NCBI GenBank assembly: GCA_019828595.1
Contig: JAHQRK010000027.1
Coordinates: forward strand, 248,001-312,000
Length of the DNA: 64,000 bases
From: Aphanomyces cochlioides
Lineage: Eukaryota > Oomycota > Saprolegniomycetes > Saprolegniales > Verrucalvaceae
Direction: 5' to 3'
Part shown: piece by piece, positions 11,452 to 22,158 of the stretch
Numbering within the stretch: the first letter of the stretch is position 1
Layout of the letters: every line of letters begins with the position of its first letter
Notes under the pieces: model-generated
Told to the model about the DNA's origin: nothing
What the model saw: the letters and a program-made list of their open reading frames with translations, nothing else
The model's database searches: none
Position numbers and translations under genes: made by a program

Positions 11452-11891
11452 CACTCCTGAACGAGTATGCCAAGAACTTTGCGGAGCGCCGCATAAAACT
11501 CGTCAAAATGGCTTTGTACAACCTAGAGAAGGCTCAAGCAAGAGAAAAGGAATACTACGATGGAAGAAGATCAGATGTAACCTTTAAAGAAGACGAATTT
11601 GTTATGTTAGCTACGCCAAACATCCCGTTGTAGCATGCCAGGATAGCTTGCCAGTCGGAAAAGGCAAAGCTAGTTCCACGATACATTGGGCCATACAAGA
11701 TAAGAGAAGTAATCAATCCTAATGCCATGAGACTTTAATTGCCAAGAAACATGGGCCGACTACACGTGGTATTTAACGTCGATCGGTTGAAGCATCACGC
11801 TCCAAATCCTGCGCGATTCCAAGGTCGACTGATCCCAAAGGCAACTCCGATTGTACTCGACGACGAAGTGAATGAAACATCTCCCTTCTGA
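11452..11891 (+). pseudogene. Ty3/gypsy pol, integrase C-terminal fragment
   Basis: The last part of a Ty3-type polyprotein, downstream of the integrase core. Visible motifs in order: ALYNLEKAQAREKEYYD, 'KEDEFVMLATPN', a stop at 11631-11633, then KLVPRYIGPYKIREVINPN, a stop, 'RLHVVFNVDRLKHH' and a short tail ending at TGA 11889-11891. The 'RYIGPYKI..V' and 'VFNVDRLKHH' words are the classic integrase-tail signature before the 3' LTR. Three in-frame stops and no upstream reverse transcriptase make it a relic. It need not come from the same element as the gag at 3.6-5.0 kb. Confidence 0.8.
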
Positions 11892-12159
11892 GTTAGAGTT
11901 TTTGCCAAAACAAGAGCCGATTATGCTGCTTGTGTGTCTTTTTCATAAACATACGGTGTTATGGAGTCGTTTGTGACCCGTTTGTCACAACCTGCACATC
12001 AAATTCCCTTTGTGAAGCACGAAAGAATTTCTTGGCCAGCCTGAGCAGGAAAAATGAGAGCAGGACAATACACTAAGAGACATAAACGCAGAGAAGAACC
12101 TGCTGACACAAGCGAAATGATGAGGAAATTAATTAGACCGCAGCAATAGAGCGTATTAC
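11892..12159. other. flank of integrase tail, nothing seen
   Basis: Would be the 3' LTR position of the retroelement fragment, but no matching LTR was found elsewhere in the window. Confidence 0.3.
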
Positions 12160-13261
12160 TTATTCCGATACTACAATGATGCGGCCATCCCGTATTTCAA
12201 CAGGACCGCAAAAGTTAGGGGAGTAAATATGCTCCAAGCATGCATGGCACAACCTGAGCAGGTCGTCTTTGTTCATTTCTAGAGGGTCACTCCAAGAAAC
12301 ACTCGCAGAAAGCCATGATGGGCGATTGACCCAATCGGCATTAGAAGCTTTTTGCGCGTCTGCATCGAGCTTTCTAGTGTACTACAATAAGGCAATTTCA
12401 AGAAAGTTGATTCCAGTGAGTGTACCTGCACTAGACTCCGTTGTGGGAGCAGTTCGAGAGACAGAAGGAGCTTGGTTGCGTCGCGTGGCTTGTCGACTTT
12501 TTCTTGTAAGTAGGAAGCAATATCCTCAAATTCTTCACCAGCCAGGAAATAGCGTTCTTGGGGTCGTTCAACCCGCACAAATGACTTGTTTGGAGCTTGA
12601 CCATTAAGGTGAGTGACTTACCACACATGTTCCTTGAGCTACTAAACTGTATTCGTGCAATGCTTTCATCAAATTGGCCTTCTTACGTGAGATGAGCCGT
12701 GCATGAGGGGCTTTAGTAAAAGAGAAAACATATTCATGGTTGATAACTCGCAAGATCTGATGGATGGAGATGGGAAAGGGAACTCCATCTATCAACTTGT
12801 GAATATCTGTTAGAACAAACCAAAACTTACATTGCGCGAAATTCGGGAAAGTCGGCTCAAATCCTTTGTCATTGCATTCGCCTGCAAGCACCAAACACAA
12901 CGAGTGTATTTTCTTCCCTGGTTTAACAAAGTCTCAAATGGATCTTGATGCTATATAACGCGTTAGACTATAGATAATCATTAACCATACCTCTTGGATT
13001 TGCACTAAGTGTTGTCCACTTGACCCAGTCGACAGAGTTGCTTGACGATTCCTTCTGAAAGTCCAAGGCTGCTTGTTTTGTCTTGGGAAAGTCGCTGAAT
13101 TCGTCTCAGCTGATCCTCCTTGCACTACATAACGTCTTTACCTTACCCAAAGCCATGTCGATGTTCTGTCGACGTGGGCCACTTTCGAAGACATAGTACA
13201 ATGTTGTAGAACGGCGTGGGGGGCGTGGAATCGTGCTTTCGGCTTCTCCTTGTGCAGACAT
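12160..13261 (-). CDS. six-exon gene of unknown function (298 aa after splicing)
   Basis: No continuous frame exists, but six exons join with consistent phases and GT..AG introns of 42, 47, 35, 37 and 44 nt: 13261-13147, 13104-12991, 12943-12831, 12795-12622, 12584-12426, 12381-12160. The sum is 897 nt, exactly 299 codons, with ATG at 13261 and TAA at 12162-12160. Introns 2 and 3 have CTAAC-like branch sites. I do not recognise the family. Visible features: Arg/Pro-rich N-terminus, 'SVDWVKWTTLSANPRDPFETL', a CVWC pair after GRKYTR (exon 3), a basic helix 'ARLISRKKANLMKALHEY' (exon 4), an acidic exon 5, and a C-terminus with 'WLSASVSWSDPLEMNKDDLL' and 'CHACLEH'. It lies 191 bp downstream of Crypton copy 2 on the same strand, so it may be a second Crypton-borne gene or a host gene. 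Exact splice sites are inferred. Confidence 0.55.
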
Positions 13262-13452
13262 GATCACCGGCTCAAAAACGAATGTTATATTTTTGAGTTA
13301 TAGCATAAAAAGTAAATACTATCTACTATGTTCAACTTCCATACAGTATATAATGTCAATGTTGCAAGTAAGGCTAGTATGTATTAATACTAAAGACTTG
13401 TTGTTTTGTTGTGTTGTGTCTGGAATTTGCTTGACACAAGAAAAGCACACTT

Positions 13453-15497
13453 TTATTGGTTAAAATTTATCAATCTTTGGTTGACCAAACGTTGGAGACA
13501 TTGGTCTTTTGTCGAACGAGGAGCTTGGCGGAGACTCCTGATCATGGACAAGAGCCGAAGCTGGCTAACTCTGCGAGACCGCTTACTGGGTATACTGCCA
13601 CACACCATCTCGAGGTACTTTCCAACCACCAAGAACGACTCACTCACACCTTCCTCCGTACAGAAATGGTCATTTTCAAAGCCACACACGCGACATACAC
13701 GCTCGAATTCGCTCATCACGAACTTCCATTGAGACAGAAGCTTCCTTTGATGCTTGTTTGGCAAGTCACGCGGAGAAATGAAGCGGTAAGCTGGCTCGGC
13801 TCTTCTTGAATTCCCCAACCACCACAGACGCCACGCCGTGGCGCAATCGACAGGCGGGAAGGTAAATGTTTCGGGCAAGATTGAAAGCCGGCCGTTCCAT
13901 GAATACACGCGTGTATTCACAGCACTGTTGTCATCATCGCAAACGGCTTCTTCTCGACATTGCACTGTGGGCTTATGCTTCTCAAACATTGTTTCCAGTA
14001 TAGATTCGAGCATTTGACGCGTTATATTTCCACCCATGACTCCTGAATCATTCAAAATGCATTCTACGTTGCGTGAGATTGTATTTGGTAGTCGTTCGAT
14101 AGCTGAGAGATTTCGATCGATTGCCTCGTAGAGCGCAATGTGGGGAGGGATTCCAGTGGGTTTGAGAGTTTCAGATTTAATTGTTGAGAATGGCTTCAAT
14201 TGAGACAATACACGCGTACTTGCGAACAATGGCGATGAGAATAGAGGATGCTCCTTGGGTAGCTGGGCAAGAAGAAAGTCTGAGTGAAACACAAGAGAAG
14301 CAAGCACAAGGGAGAGGACTCCAAACAAGCTGTCCTCTCTAGCCAAACATGGAAACACAATTTCAATTGCCCATTTGAGACTGGTCGGATCCAAATTGGA
14401 GAAATGGGGTGGCAATACGGCAAAGGAAGCGTTGTTTGTGGGTAGACCAGCCACGATGCGGCCAAGATATTGATCTCCAGCCCTCTCATAATGAATATAC
14501 CTCTCCAGCCCTCTCATAATGAATATACCTCTCCAGTACATGACCCATTGTCCATCCACATCGCAAGCAAACACTAGCCATGGAGGGGCCACAAGTACTT
14601 CCAGAGCAAGCGAATGTTGCGACCCCTTTACGAATAGAGTGTGTACCATAGTTCGAGTTGCTTGAGCCATGCTCTTGACCAATTAATCGAGATAAAATTT
14701 TTCCAAATCTATCGCGTTGATTACCACCAGGAAACAGTTGAAGTGGCTCCAATTGACGATGACTTGCCAGATAGACACCAAACGCCAAGAATACACAAGT
14801 CGAGGGATTAAATGGATTGGCATACAGGTGCCTTGGGTCGCGTGATTTATCACCAGCCTGGTCAGTTTTACTCTTGCAAAACAAGATTCCAATAGCATCT
14901 TCTTCAAAAGACAAGTGATCAAACTGAATCGTTTGGGTGGACATTGAGCGACACATGAGATTCCAAGAGAGAGTCAAGAACAAGTGACCAAATCCACCAT
15001 CCAAATTCATCAACGACGATCTGCAGAGAGATTCATAGAGAGATATACCTAGCGGACGCTTTCCTAAATCTTTAACAGTGCCTGATTGTTCAAGCTCGGC
15101 GTGAATTCGTCGCATTCCTGATTAGTTTAGCTAGATTCAACATAGTGAATGTCTTACCACGAAAAATATCAGTCATTTCAGTGTCGTATTCGACAGGCAG
15201 GGGGATTTTCTCTCGTTTGTACTGGTCCTTGATTGCCGAGCGATAACTTGAGATTGTGCCAGGCTTATTCGACGTATTTTGAAAAGTCCAAGCGATGAAC
15301 TGAATGAATTGTTCATGGGTGAATACCTCTAAATTGATGCTACCGTCGCTCTTAAGCATGTCACTTGACCCGTGGTTCAATATCCACTTCTTGATTTGGT
15401 TCAGGCCACTTTTGTAGCCTGATTTTGTTGATTTGGACACACGCATGCCTCGGATTTCGTCAAGCGTTGACACTTGGCGTGCGTTCCCTGTGCTCAT
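13453..15497 (-). pseudogene. Crypton-like tyrosine recombinase, copy 2, broken only by a 28-bp tandem duplication
   Basis: Homologue of 9075-11137. Start ATG 15497 (MSTGNARQVSTLDE), exon 1 to 15158, one 40-nt intron (15157-15118), exon 2 from 15117. Core-binding part: KSTKSGYKSGLNQIKKWI and 'GTISSYRSAIKDQYKREKIP'. Catalytic part: Arg in WNLMCRS, 'FCKSKTDQAGDKSRDPRHLY', HSIRKG, CGW and Tyr in the RYIHYERAG region. The 28-bp unit at 14477-14504 is repeated at 14505-14532, which repeats LERYIHYERAG and shifts the frame by one. Downstream the frame is open to 13453 and includes ATAWRLWWLGN..LSQWKFVM, a GCR1_C-like W-rich domain. The first intron of copy 1 is absent here. Confidence 0.85.
14477..14532. 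repeat. 28-bp tandem duplication (2 copies) inside recombinase
   Basis: Two exact 28-bp copies, 14477-14504 and 14505-14532. Because 28 is not a multiple of 3, it is the only visible lesion of Crypton copy 2, located just after the catalytic tyrosine region. Confidence 0.95.
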
Positions 15498-16714
15498 GGT
15501 GGCTTTTTTGCTTTTGACCAATGACAGCGGAAATTCGACTGCTTGACACGTGTCAAGCATTCTATCGCTATAATACTGAAAAAAACTATATTTGGAATTT
15601 GTATCGAATTTGGTTTGTTCTATTGATTTGAAAGGAAATTGCTTGACTTGGTCAAGCAATAAGCACAACAACCGGACATAGGCCAAGCAAAAACCGGATT
15701 ATGGCCATCGAATGTCTGATAATTCTCATTGGTTAATTCAAAGGGCAAAGAATTCTGAGTGGTGAAAAAGCTCAGAACATGTTTTCTGCAAAAAACGTTT
15801 ATATTAGGCTTGTACGCAAGGAAATCAAAAAGATCAGCCCCCACTGGTCAAATTGAGACATTTAGAATGCCTAAGCAACAAGCATGATGAACCAGCTCAT
15901 CCAGCATCAGAACCATTAATGCATATCGCCTCGATTTCACGTTGGTAGAAGCGAATCCCAGTACTCCCAAAGCGTCACGCGAGCGTGAGTATGCAAAATG
16001 CAGTTTTCATGTCCTTCGGGCTTTCAACACGCGTGCGTGAGTATGCAAAAGAAAGTTTGCATGTCCTTCGGGCTTTCAGCAGCACACGGCTCTTCCGCAA
16101 CATTCTGCGTCTCTCGAGGAAAAGATGTGAAAAGAGCCAGCTCAGTGGCCCACCGCAACCTTCATCAAATTTTTCAACCCTGTTGAGGTTTCTTACAATC
16201 AAATTCAGACTCCTCTGAGATGTTTCATTTGGCTTGAAGATTCAAGTTCCTTGACGACTCTACGCTGGCCAATTTGATGGTACCGCATTTTTTAGAATTT
16301 ACAGAGGGTGAGCTCATTGCTGCTATTGCAGTCGATGCATGGAGATGGTGTTTAAAGTACAGGAAGTCTAGTCTAAGCGCTGCAGGGGGTTATTTTAGCA
16401 AAATGGAAACGCCTGAATCAACGGAATAGTTTGGGATTGCAACGTTGGTCTCGTTCGTAGTGCGGCCGATCGGATCTTTTATACAGAGTCGATGCAGGAA
16501 GATAGTGAACACACACTTACTCTCCGCTAAGTCTCTTCGTAACGCATAGCAGGCAAGTGCTGGCGTGTAGACGAGTTCGAATACTCTGATCATGAGCCAA
16601 GCGATCACCACGCACCAAACCACAGACCAAAGAAACAGAGCGTCAAGCTCGCTGTGTCCCCGTTCAGTGTAAATGAAACGGACCACTTGTTGCGTTGGTT
16701 ACTCCAAGTTACTA
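15498..16714. other. region upstream of Crypton 2, no gene recognised
   Basis: Contains a two-copy tandem repeat (15983-16086) and otherwise only unrecognised frames. It ends at the TA target of the mariner element. The Crypton promoter should lie just upstream of 15497. Confidence 0.35.
15983..16086. repeat. 52-bp tandem repeat, two copies
   Basis: Units beginning GCGTGAGTATGCAAAA start at 15983 and 16035 and share the downstream words CATGTCCTTCGGGCTTTCA, with a few substitutions. No coding sense is apparent. Confidence 0.8.
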
Positions 16715-18460
16715 CACCATTTGCCGGTTAATTTCACAAATTTTGAACAATATTTCGTGAAGTTCAAAATGAGATCGTGTTGAAGGCAATGATTTTCATC
16801 GATGGAGCAGTCATATTCGTTGTTCTCATTCAGTGTTCGTCCTAAGATCACTTTTCTCCGTGTTCTCCCAGTATATCTCATATATTTGATCATTTAAATC
16901 CACGCAACATATTTTGATTGGCGACAACCTCGCACACGAACTAAAAATGCTCACTTCAAGTATCCATTCTCTCAGGGATCTAAGCCCCAACTTCAATGTC
17001 AAGCATATTTTCAGCACGACCATAGAAATACTCCAATCTTTGAGTCAATCGATGCAAGCGATTGACATCAACTCCTAAACCAAATCAAATGGTGACGTAC
17101 CATCGATAGATTGCGACGGAACATGTTCCAAGTAGGACACACGAATTTCTTCTCGAGTCGATCCTTCTGGAGGAGGTCCCATAAACGCAGCAAGGCGTTC
17201 GCGCAACACTGATTTCACTTTCGCTTTCAACGAGGACCAGAGATTTTCTATGGGGTTCATCATAGGCGAGTATGGAGATAATTTTAAGAGGCAAGCTTCA
17301 GAGAATTCTTCCTCTTCAAACACGTCATTCAACCTACATCAGTTGACTTAAGTTCAGTATACTCAACATATATACCTGGAATGGCAAGGAGCATTGTCTG
17401 CAATGACCATAATATCTTGCAACCCTCCATAATGCTCACGTGCTGCACGTAGCATATTGCGTAGCCATTTGTTCGCATGTATCAACTTGTACGCTCCGCG
17501 TTTGTGCACACAATACAAAACGTTGTTCGCCGACATTACTCCGATAACATGGAGATTCTTTCCCTTTTGTGTTCCACCTAGAGGCAAGACAGCACGCTTT
17601 CCCTTCTTAGATCTGCCCTTGGTTCTTGCAGTAAACAAATTGAATTTGTTTCATCCATCCAAAGAGGTATTTTGCCCATAGACAACATTTCACGAAGCTC
17701 TTGAACGTATTGTTTTCTCTTTGCTTTGAGGGTCTCGTCGTTCAACTGCAATGGCTCATCGTGGACACTTTTATACGTGAAGACTCGTTCATCAAGAGCA
17801 CGATTGATCGTCGATGATGACACATTTATGTCAAGTTCATCGCGTAGGCGGGCTTGTAGTTCTTCAAGGGTGATCTGACAGTCAAATTCCACCCACGATT
17901 CCATTCGATCCACAATGTCAGGTGTCAAGATCCGTTGACGATATCCTCCTAATGACGATGTGTTAGAACGATTACGATAATTGACAACCTCGCTGTTTTG
18001 GAGTCCAAGACTCTAAGTGAAGCCACCTCCGTGCGGTCGAAAATTTGACCCCGTTAGCTTTAGCAGTTGACTTCCAATCTCCTCCAGCATCATAAACAGC
18101 GATGATGCGTCGCTTTGCGGATAGTGATGTCTTCTTGTATGGCCCTCGGCGAGGCTATAGTTCAATGAGTCAAGTTCACAGAGCGATGTACAGATGTAGT
18201 TTCGGTAGCGTCTCCCATGTTAATGTCAAGTTCTGAAATGAAGATAAGGAACAGAGGAAGTAAATTGCGCGCGAGAATCCGCTCTGTTAAGTTCATTCGA
18301 ACTTAATCGAGTGATAAATGAAATATACTGAGAAATTACAAATAAGAATGATCTGATGACGAGAGTGCTCCATCGACGAAATTTATTGCTGTCGACACGA
18401 ACTGATTTTGAACATCACGAAATATTATGCAAAATTTGTGAAATTAACCGGCAAATGGTG
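16715..18460 (-). mobile_element. Tc1/mariner-type transposon with 50-60 bp TIRs
   Basis: Terminal inverted repeats start CACCATTTGCCGGTTAAT at 16715 and end with the reverse complement at 18460; similarity runs about 55 bp inward. TA flanks both ends (16713-16714, 18461-18462), the expected target duplication. It encodes the DDE transposase at 17075-18218. The same terminal 13 bp define the non-autonomous foldback at 27061-27950. On the right it abuts a gag-like fragment. Confidence 0.9.
17075..18218 (-). pseudogene. Tc1/mariner-type DDE_3 transposase, frameshifted
   Basis: From ATG 18218 the N-terminus soon meets stops, but a helix-turn-helix with AKRRIIAVYDAGGDWKSTAK follows near 18120-18010. 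From 17928 the frame reads LTPDIVDRMESW and 'LQARLRDELDINVSSSTINRAL'. First catalytic Asp in WMDETN (about 17660); a 1-nt shift follows, then FTARTKGRSKKGKR, second Asp in VIADNAPCHS (about 17390). A 42-nt intron (17375-17334) joins CHS-R to LNDVFEEEEF. The third acidic residue is the Glu of NPIENLWS (about 17250). The layout is D,D,E. Several frame changes upstream of 17928 plus the shift near 17640 inactivate it. Confidence 0.85.
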
Positions 18461-18461
18461 T

Positions 18462-18620
18462 ATTGCTGCGAGGGCATTGGGTATTACCGACGAACAATCC
18501 CGTGTGGACTTTGCAATGCGCCATCTTTGGGAACGAGCTGAATTCTGGGCATATTCCCAGCGCTTTACAAGCGAGACATGTTTCACCAACTTTGAAGATT
18601 TCTCTCGCAAGCTCAAGTAA
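18462..18620 (+). pseudogene. retroelement gag-like fragment
   Basis: A short frame ending at TAA 18618-18620 reads AARALGITDEQSRVDFAMRH, then W.RAEFW and 'FTNFEDFSRKL', which resembles the central helices of Ty3-type gag. It starts exactly at the right border of the mariner element. I see no matching upstream half left of 16714, so whether mariner interrupted this gag is open. Confidence 0.35.
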
Positions 18621-19066
18621 TGCCCGTGAGCCGACGCACCGACACGACACTGAAGAGCCGGCATAGAGCCGGCATTTGTACCCGAAGCACGCCTATGACA
18701 ACAGGCAGTGTGTTGGGCGGCCCCAACAGTGGCTCTCAAGATCGATGCGGCTACCGAATACACTATCACAGCAACACAAAGCACAGTGGCTCCTCCTGTC
18801 GAAACCCCAACTGCAGCTCTAGTGCCATATCACAAATGAAAATACTCAAATGAATTTATAATTTTTTTTCATTGGTTAAAATGCTCCGATTATTGCAAAA
18901 ATACTGATATTAATATTTATATATCTTCCTGTGTATAAAGTAAAATTCTGGCCTACTGGTTATTGGTGCAGGCTTTTATGAATGGTAAATACTGCGTGAG
19001 TTCAATTCTTCTATTCACCGTATTTTTGTATCATTAGACCTGAGTTTCGGTTTCTTTTCGAACGTT
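18621..19066. other. no gene seen
   Basis: Weakly coding-looking Thr/Ala-rich continuation of the gag-like fragment, then AT-rich sequence upstream of the KDZ gene. Confidence 0.3.
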
Positions 19067-22000
19067 ATGATAGAGAGACCTTTGTATATTCTTGGCTGCA
19101 TGAGTCGTCGTCGTTCACCATGCTCAACATGCTTGGCTGCAGAAAAACTTGCCCGATGTCGTCAAAATGTATGTGCTGATTGTCCATGTAAGTGTCAAGC
19201 TCATCGAGCTGTTATCCGTGAGAGATTTGCATCTAATGCAAGAGGTGCTTACATTGTGAATTCTTTGTTTACATTGCCCTGCAACAGTGTCGACAGCCCA
19301 AGTCCAAGTTCGCAGACCAATAGTGGCTATGGTTGTGATTATGGTGTAGATTTCTATGGAGACTCGCATGGCGGTGATGGTGATGGTGATGCTTGTTCTA
19401 GCTGTGAAAGTGGTGTTTGTGTTGATTTTGGCAATTGCTCTAGCTCTAATGGTGTCTTGTCCGGTCATATCCCCCTCTATCAATACCTTGCACACACAGC
19501 GTGACCAGCCTTTGCCATCCACTGAGTTTGGACATTCGTTTACAATGTCATTTGCAGCTCGCTATGCGAATTTGGTTTTAGCATTTGATTCATTACTTGT
19601 CATTTATCCTGGAAAATTGTATTGTTTACCCTCACCGAACGAAAGGATGAATAAGGTTATGTTTAACAGCACCAGTCCACACATTCATACCATTGTTGCC
19701 CATTTTGCTGATAGAAAAGTCAAGATTTTCCACTGCTCTGTATGTTCTACAAGCCGCAACAAGTTGTCAAAAGAATTGATGGAATATCCCGCGTCTTGTA
19801 GGTCTCGTAGTAGTCACGACTATGAGATACAAAGTGAGAGCGAGTTGTGTTTCCATGTCGAAGCATTAAAAATACTCATTGCAAACCTCCCGCCTCCTCC
19901 GAGAAGTCACGATTCATCAACCATAGATGATATTCCTCCAGCAATCCACTTCTACGTTGGTTTGCAAGGGGGGCGAGATCATGTTTACGCATCTGTGACA
20001 GCAGGAGTAAGTCCATTTGACCGAGCCTTGCTCGAATTGCGTGGTGAAAACAACTGCTTTTGTCTTAATTGCACAAACATTTTGTTATGTGCCCATAAAG
20101 CATCATGGCTAGCTGTTCATGATAGTGCTGACCCAATGTTTGAGGAAGAGTGGAATTGGATTAGTGAGGACAGTGTCGCCCAAGAATTTAAAAATTGGTG
20201 TCCGGTCAATGTATCCTTTCCAGTGAATCTCGACGATCAAGAATCAATTCACAATCGTCGTGGTTTCGCCATATATGATAGTTATAACATGCAAGATTTC
20301 CACCCATGCCAACTGCAAAAACCTCAATGTTCTTGTGGTAGTAATTACAATACGTCCTCGTGGTTAGACTCGTCAGTTGGAAGCGTATATGGTATGTTCA
20401 AAACGACTTCTATCATTGTTCCCATCTATGAATGTTTCAACGAGTCATGCTCCAACGTAATGAACTTTGATGGGACGTACCTGGATCTTGTTAACACCAT
20501 CGTCTACAATTTATTTCTATCTGCATCAAACATATCAGGTATTCATCGAGTAATTGAAGCGCAGCACAAAAGTCGCCATTCCTCGTTTTGTAGTCGTACA
20601 ACATTTGTGAAGGCATGTTGGTACATTCTTCGCGTGTAGGTTTGCTCCGCATAAACTCAATTTTCACGATCTGTAGGCTGGATGATGATATTCTTACTTG
20701 TTTACATGTCCACACTGTGGCCCCCTCGAAACATGTCCAATTGTTATAGGAGACGGCAATGCTAAAATGGCATGTCGTCGGGAGTACACAACACCTCGGT
20801 GAGTACAACTATATAACAAGAAATAGCAATTAATGGTTCGTAGGCAAGAAATTCCTCTTTCATCTCGCGTATGCAAATGCGTTCCCCTTGAAAACAGAAT
20901 CTTTATACGCGATAAATCAACTAGGAAGGCTCTTCTACATTTTTGCAAGTCGAGAGCATCAGCGAAGACAATTCCTCCCTCCCACAGGACACACAGAGAC
21001 CATGAATCTCTCAAACAATTGTTGAATTTGCACTGTCCATGCTTAGGACAATTTTTCGTAGCTCTAACTAGCAGTAGCTCCTGCGTCAACGGTCTTTGCC
21101 CTTTACCATGGCGTGAGGTTTTGTCTGACCTGGCTCGTCAATCTCCCATACAAAATGGTGCAATTCGTGAGCCACAGACCATTCGTCCAATATTACAATC
21201 TTTGGCAACGCTTGAAACTAGGGTGCACGTTTTACTCGTTGACAAAGAATTAGTGCTATCTAAACTCGAGAATCTTGTTCCCTCTCTTGCGAAAGCATTA
21301 CGAAGTGATATGATGGATGTGCAGCCTTATCATATTCTTTGGGCACCTCTTGAAAGTGTTCTAGCTCACCTCGCTAATCATTTCTTGAATTATTTAGCCC
21401 ATCTTCCACCTTCCGAGCTTTGTGAGAACGATGACAATTACCTTGGACCAGCATTCAATGATGACGACCTTCATGAATGGTATCCATGCACAAGCATTAA
21501 GCGTCGTTTAGCAATTTACAATGATACACATCACCCTGACGACAAGGTTTGCACAAAAATTGCAACATCCACACGCTTTAAACTACCTGGAATTTTCCAT
21601 TTCTGTTGCCCACATGGTCTTTGTCTAGGATTCTCTATTTTACATGACCACGAGTCACCTGCACGCCACTTTGCAATACACTTTCAAAGGTGGCCACGAA
21701 GCCATGGACGTCGCGTTGTTATTATGGATAATGCGTGCAACCTTCACACTTACTGCATGCGCCGGGAGCCCTTGTTCTTTAAAAATGTTTGGTTTGTGAT
21801 TGATCGCCTGCACTACAAAAATCATGTTAATTGCTCCAGTGGATATAAAATCGACAACTTTCCAGAATTGAAAGATATTAGTTCAGTCACGTGCGAAGTC
21901 TTCAATTCTACGTTTAGATCAGTGACCAATCATGCCGGCTTCATCGGGGTTGAGAACTTTCTACTTTACACGAAACATTTCATCAAGGCAGTGAACACTC

Positions 22001-22158
22001 GAAGACTGCAAAAAATCGAGCAGGAAATGAAGTTGGACGGTGTTAAAAGGAACACCTGGGTTTCTGTCAATAATTTTATACGCCAGCTGCAGGGCGAATC
22101 AATCACACCAAGCATTCAGACATGCAGCAACCAAAACCTTTGTCGACTGTGCAAGTAA
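19067..22158 (+). pseudogene. KDZ-type transposase with N-terminal cysteine clusters, decayed
   Basis: KDZ transposases (Kyakuja-Dileera-Zisupton) are large DDE-type enzymes with N-terminal Cys clusters. Start ATG 19067. Cys-rich part: CSTCLAAEKLARCRQNVCAD..CPCKC. The frame changes near 19460-19505; either an unusual 46-nt intron ending CAG at 19501 or an indel joins it. Then 'FGHSFTMSF', 'FHCSVC', 'NCFCLNCTNILLCAHKASWL' and 'CQLQKPQCSCG'. After a stop at 20637-20639 a short exon carries FTCPHCGPLETC and DGNAKMACRR with a likely first catalytic Asp; a 45-nt intron (20799-20843) joins it to QEIPLSSRVC. The last exon (to 22158) has GIFHFCCPHGLCLGFS, VVIMDNACNLHTYCMRREP with the second Asp, FVIDRLHYKNHVNCSSGY, and the likely third acidic residue in CEVFNSTFRS. 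The 20637 stop and a frame change near 20700 break it. Confidence 0.75.

Noticed and set aside
3038..12160. one intact Ty3 retrotransposon from gag (3.6 kb) to integrase tail (11.9 kb)
   Set aside because: The sequence between is filled by hAT and Crypton genes, reverse transcriptase is absent, and the flanks do not match as LTRs; treated as two separate relics.
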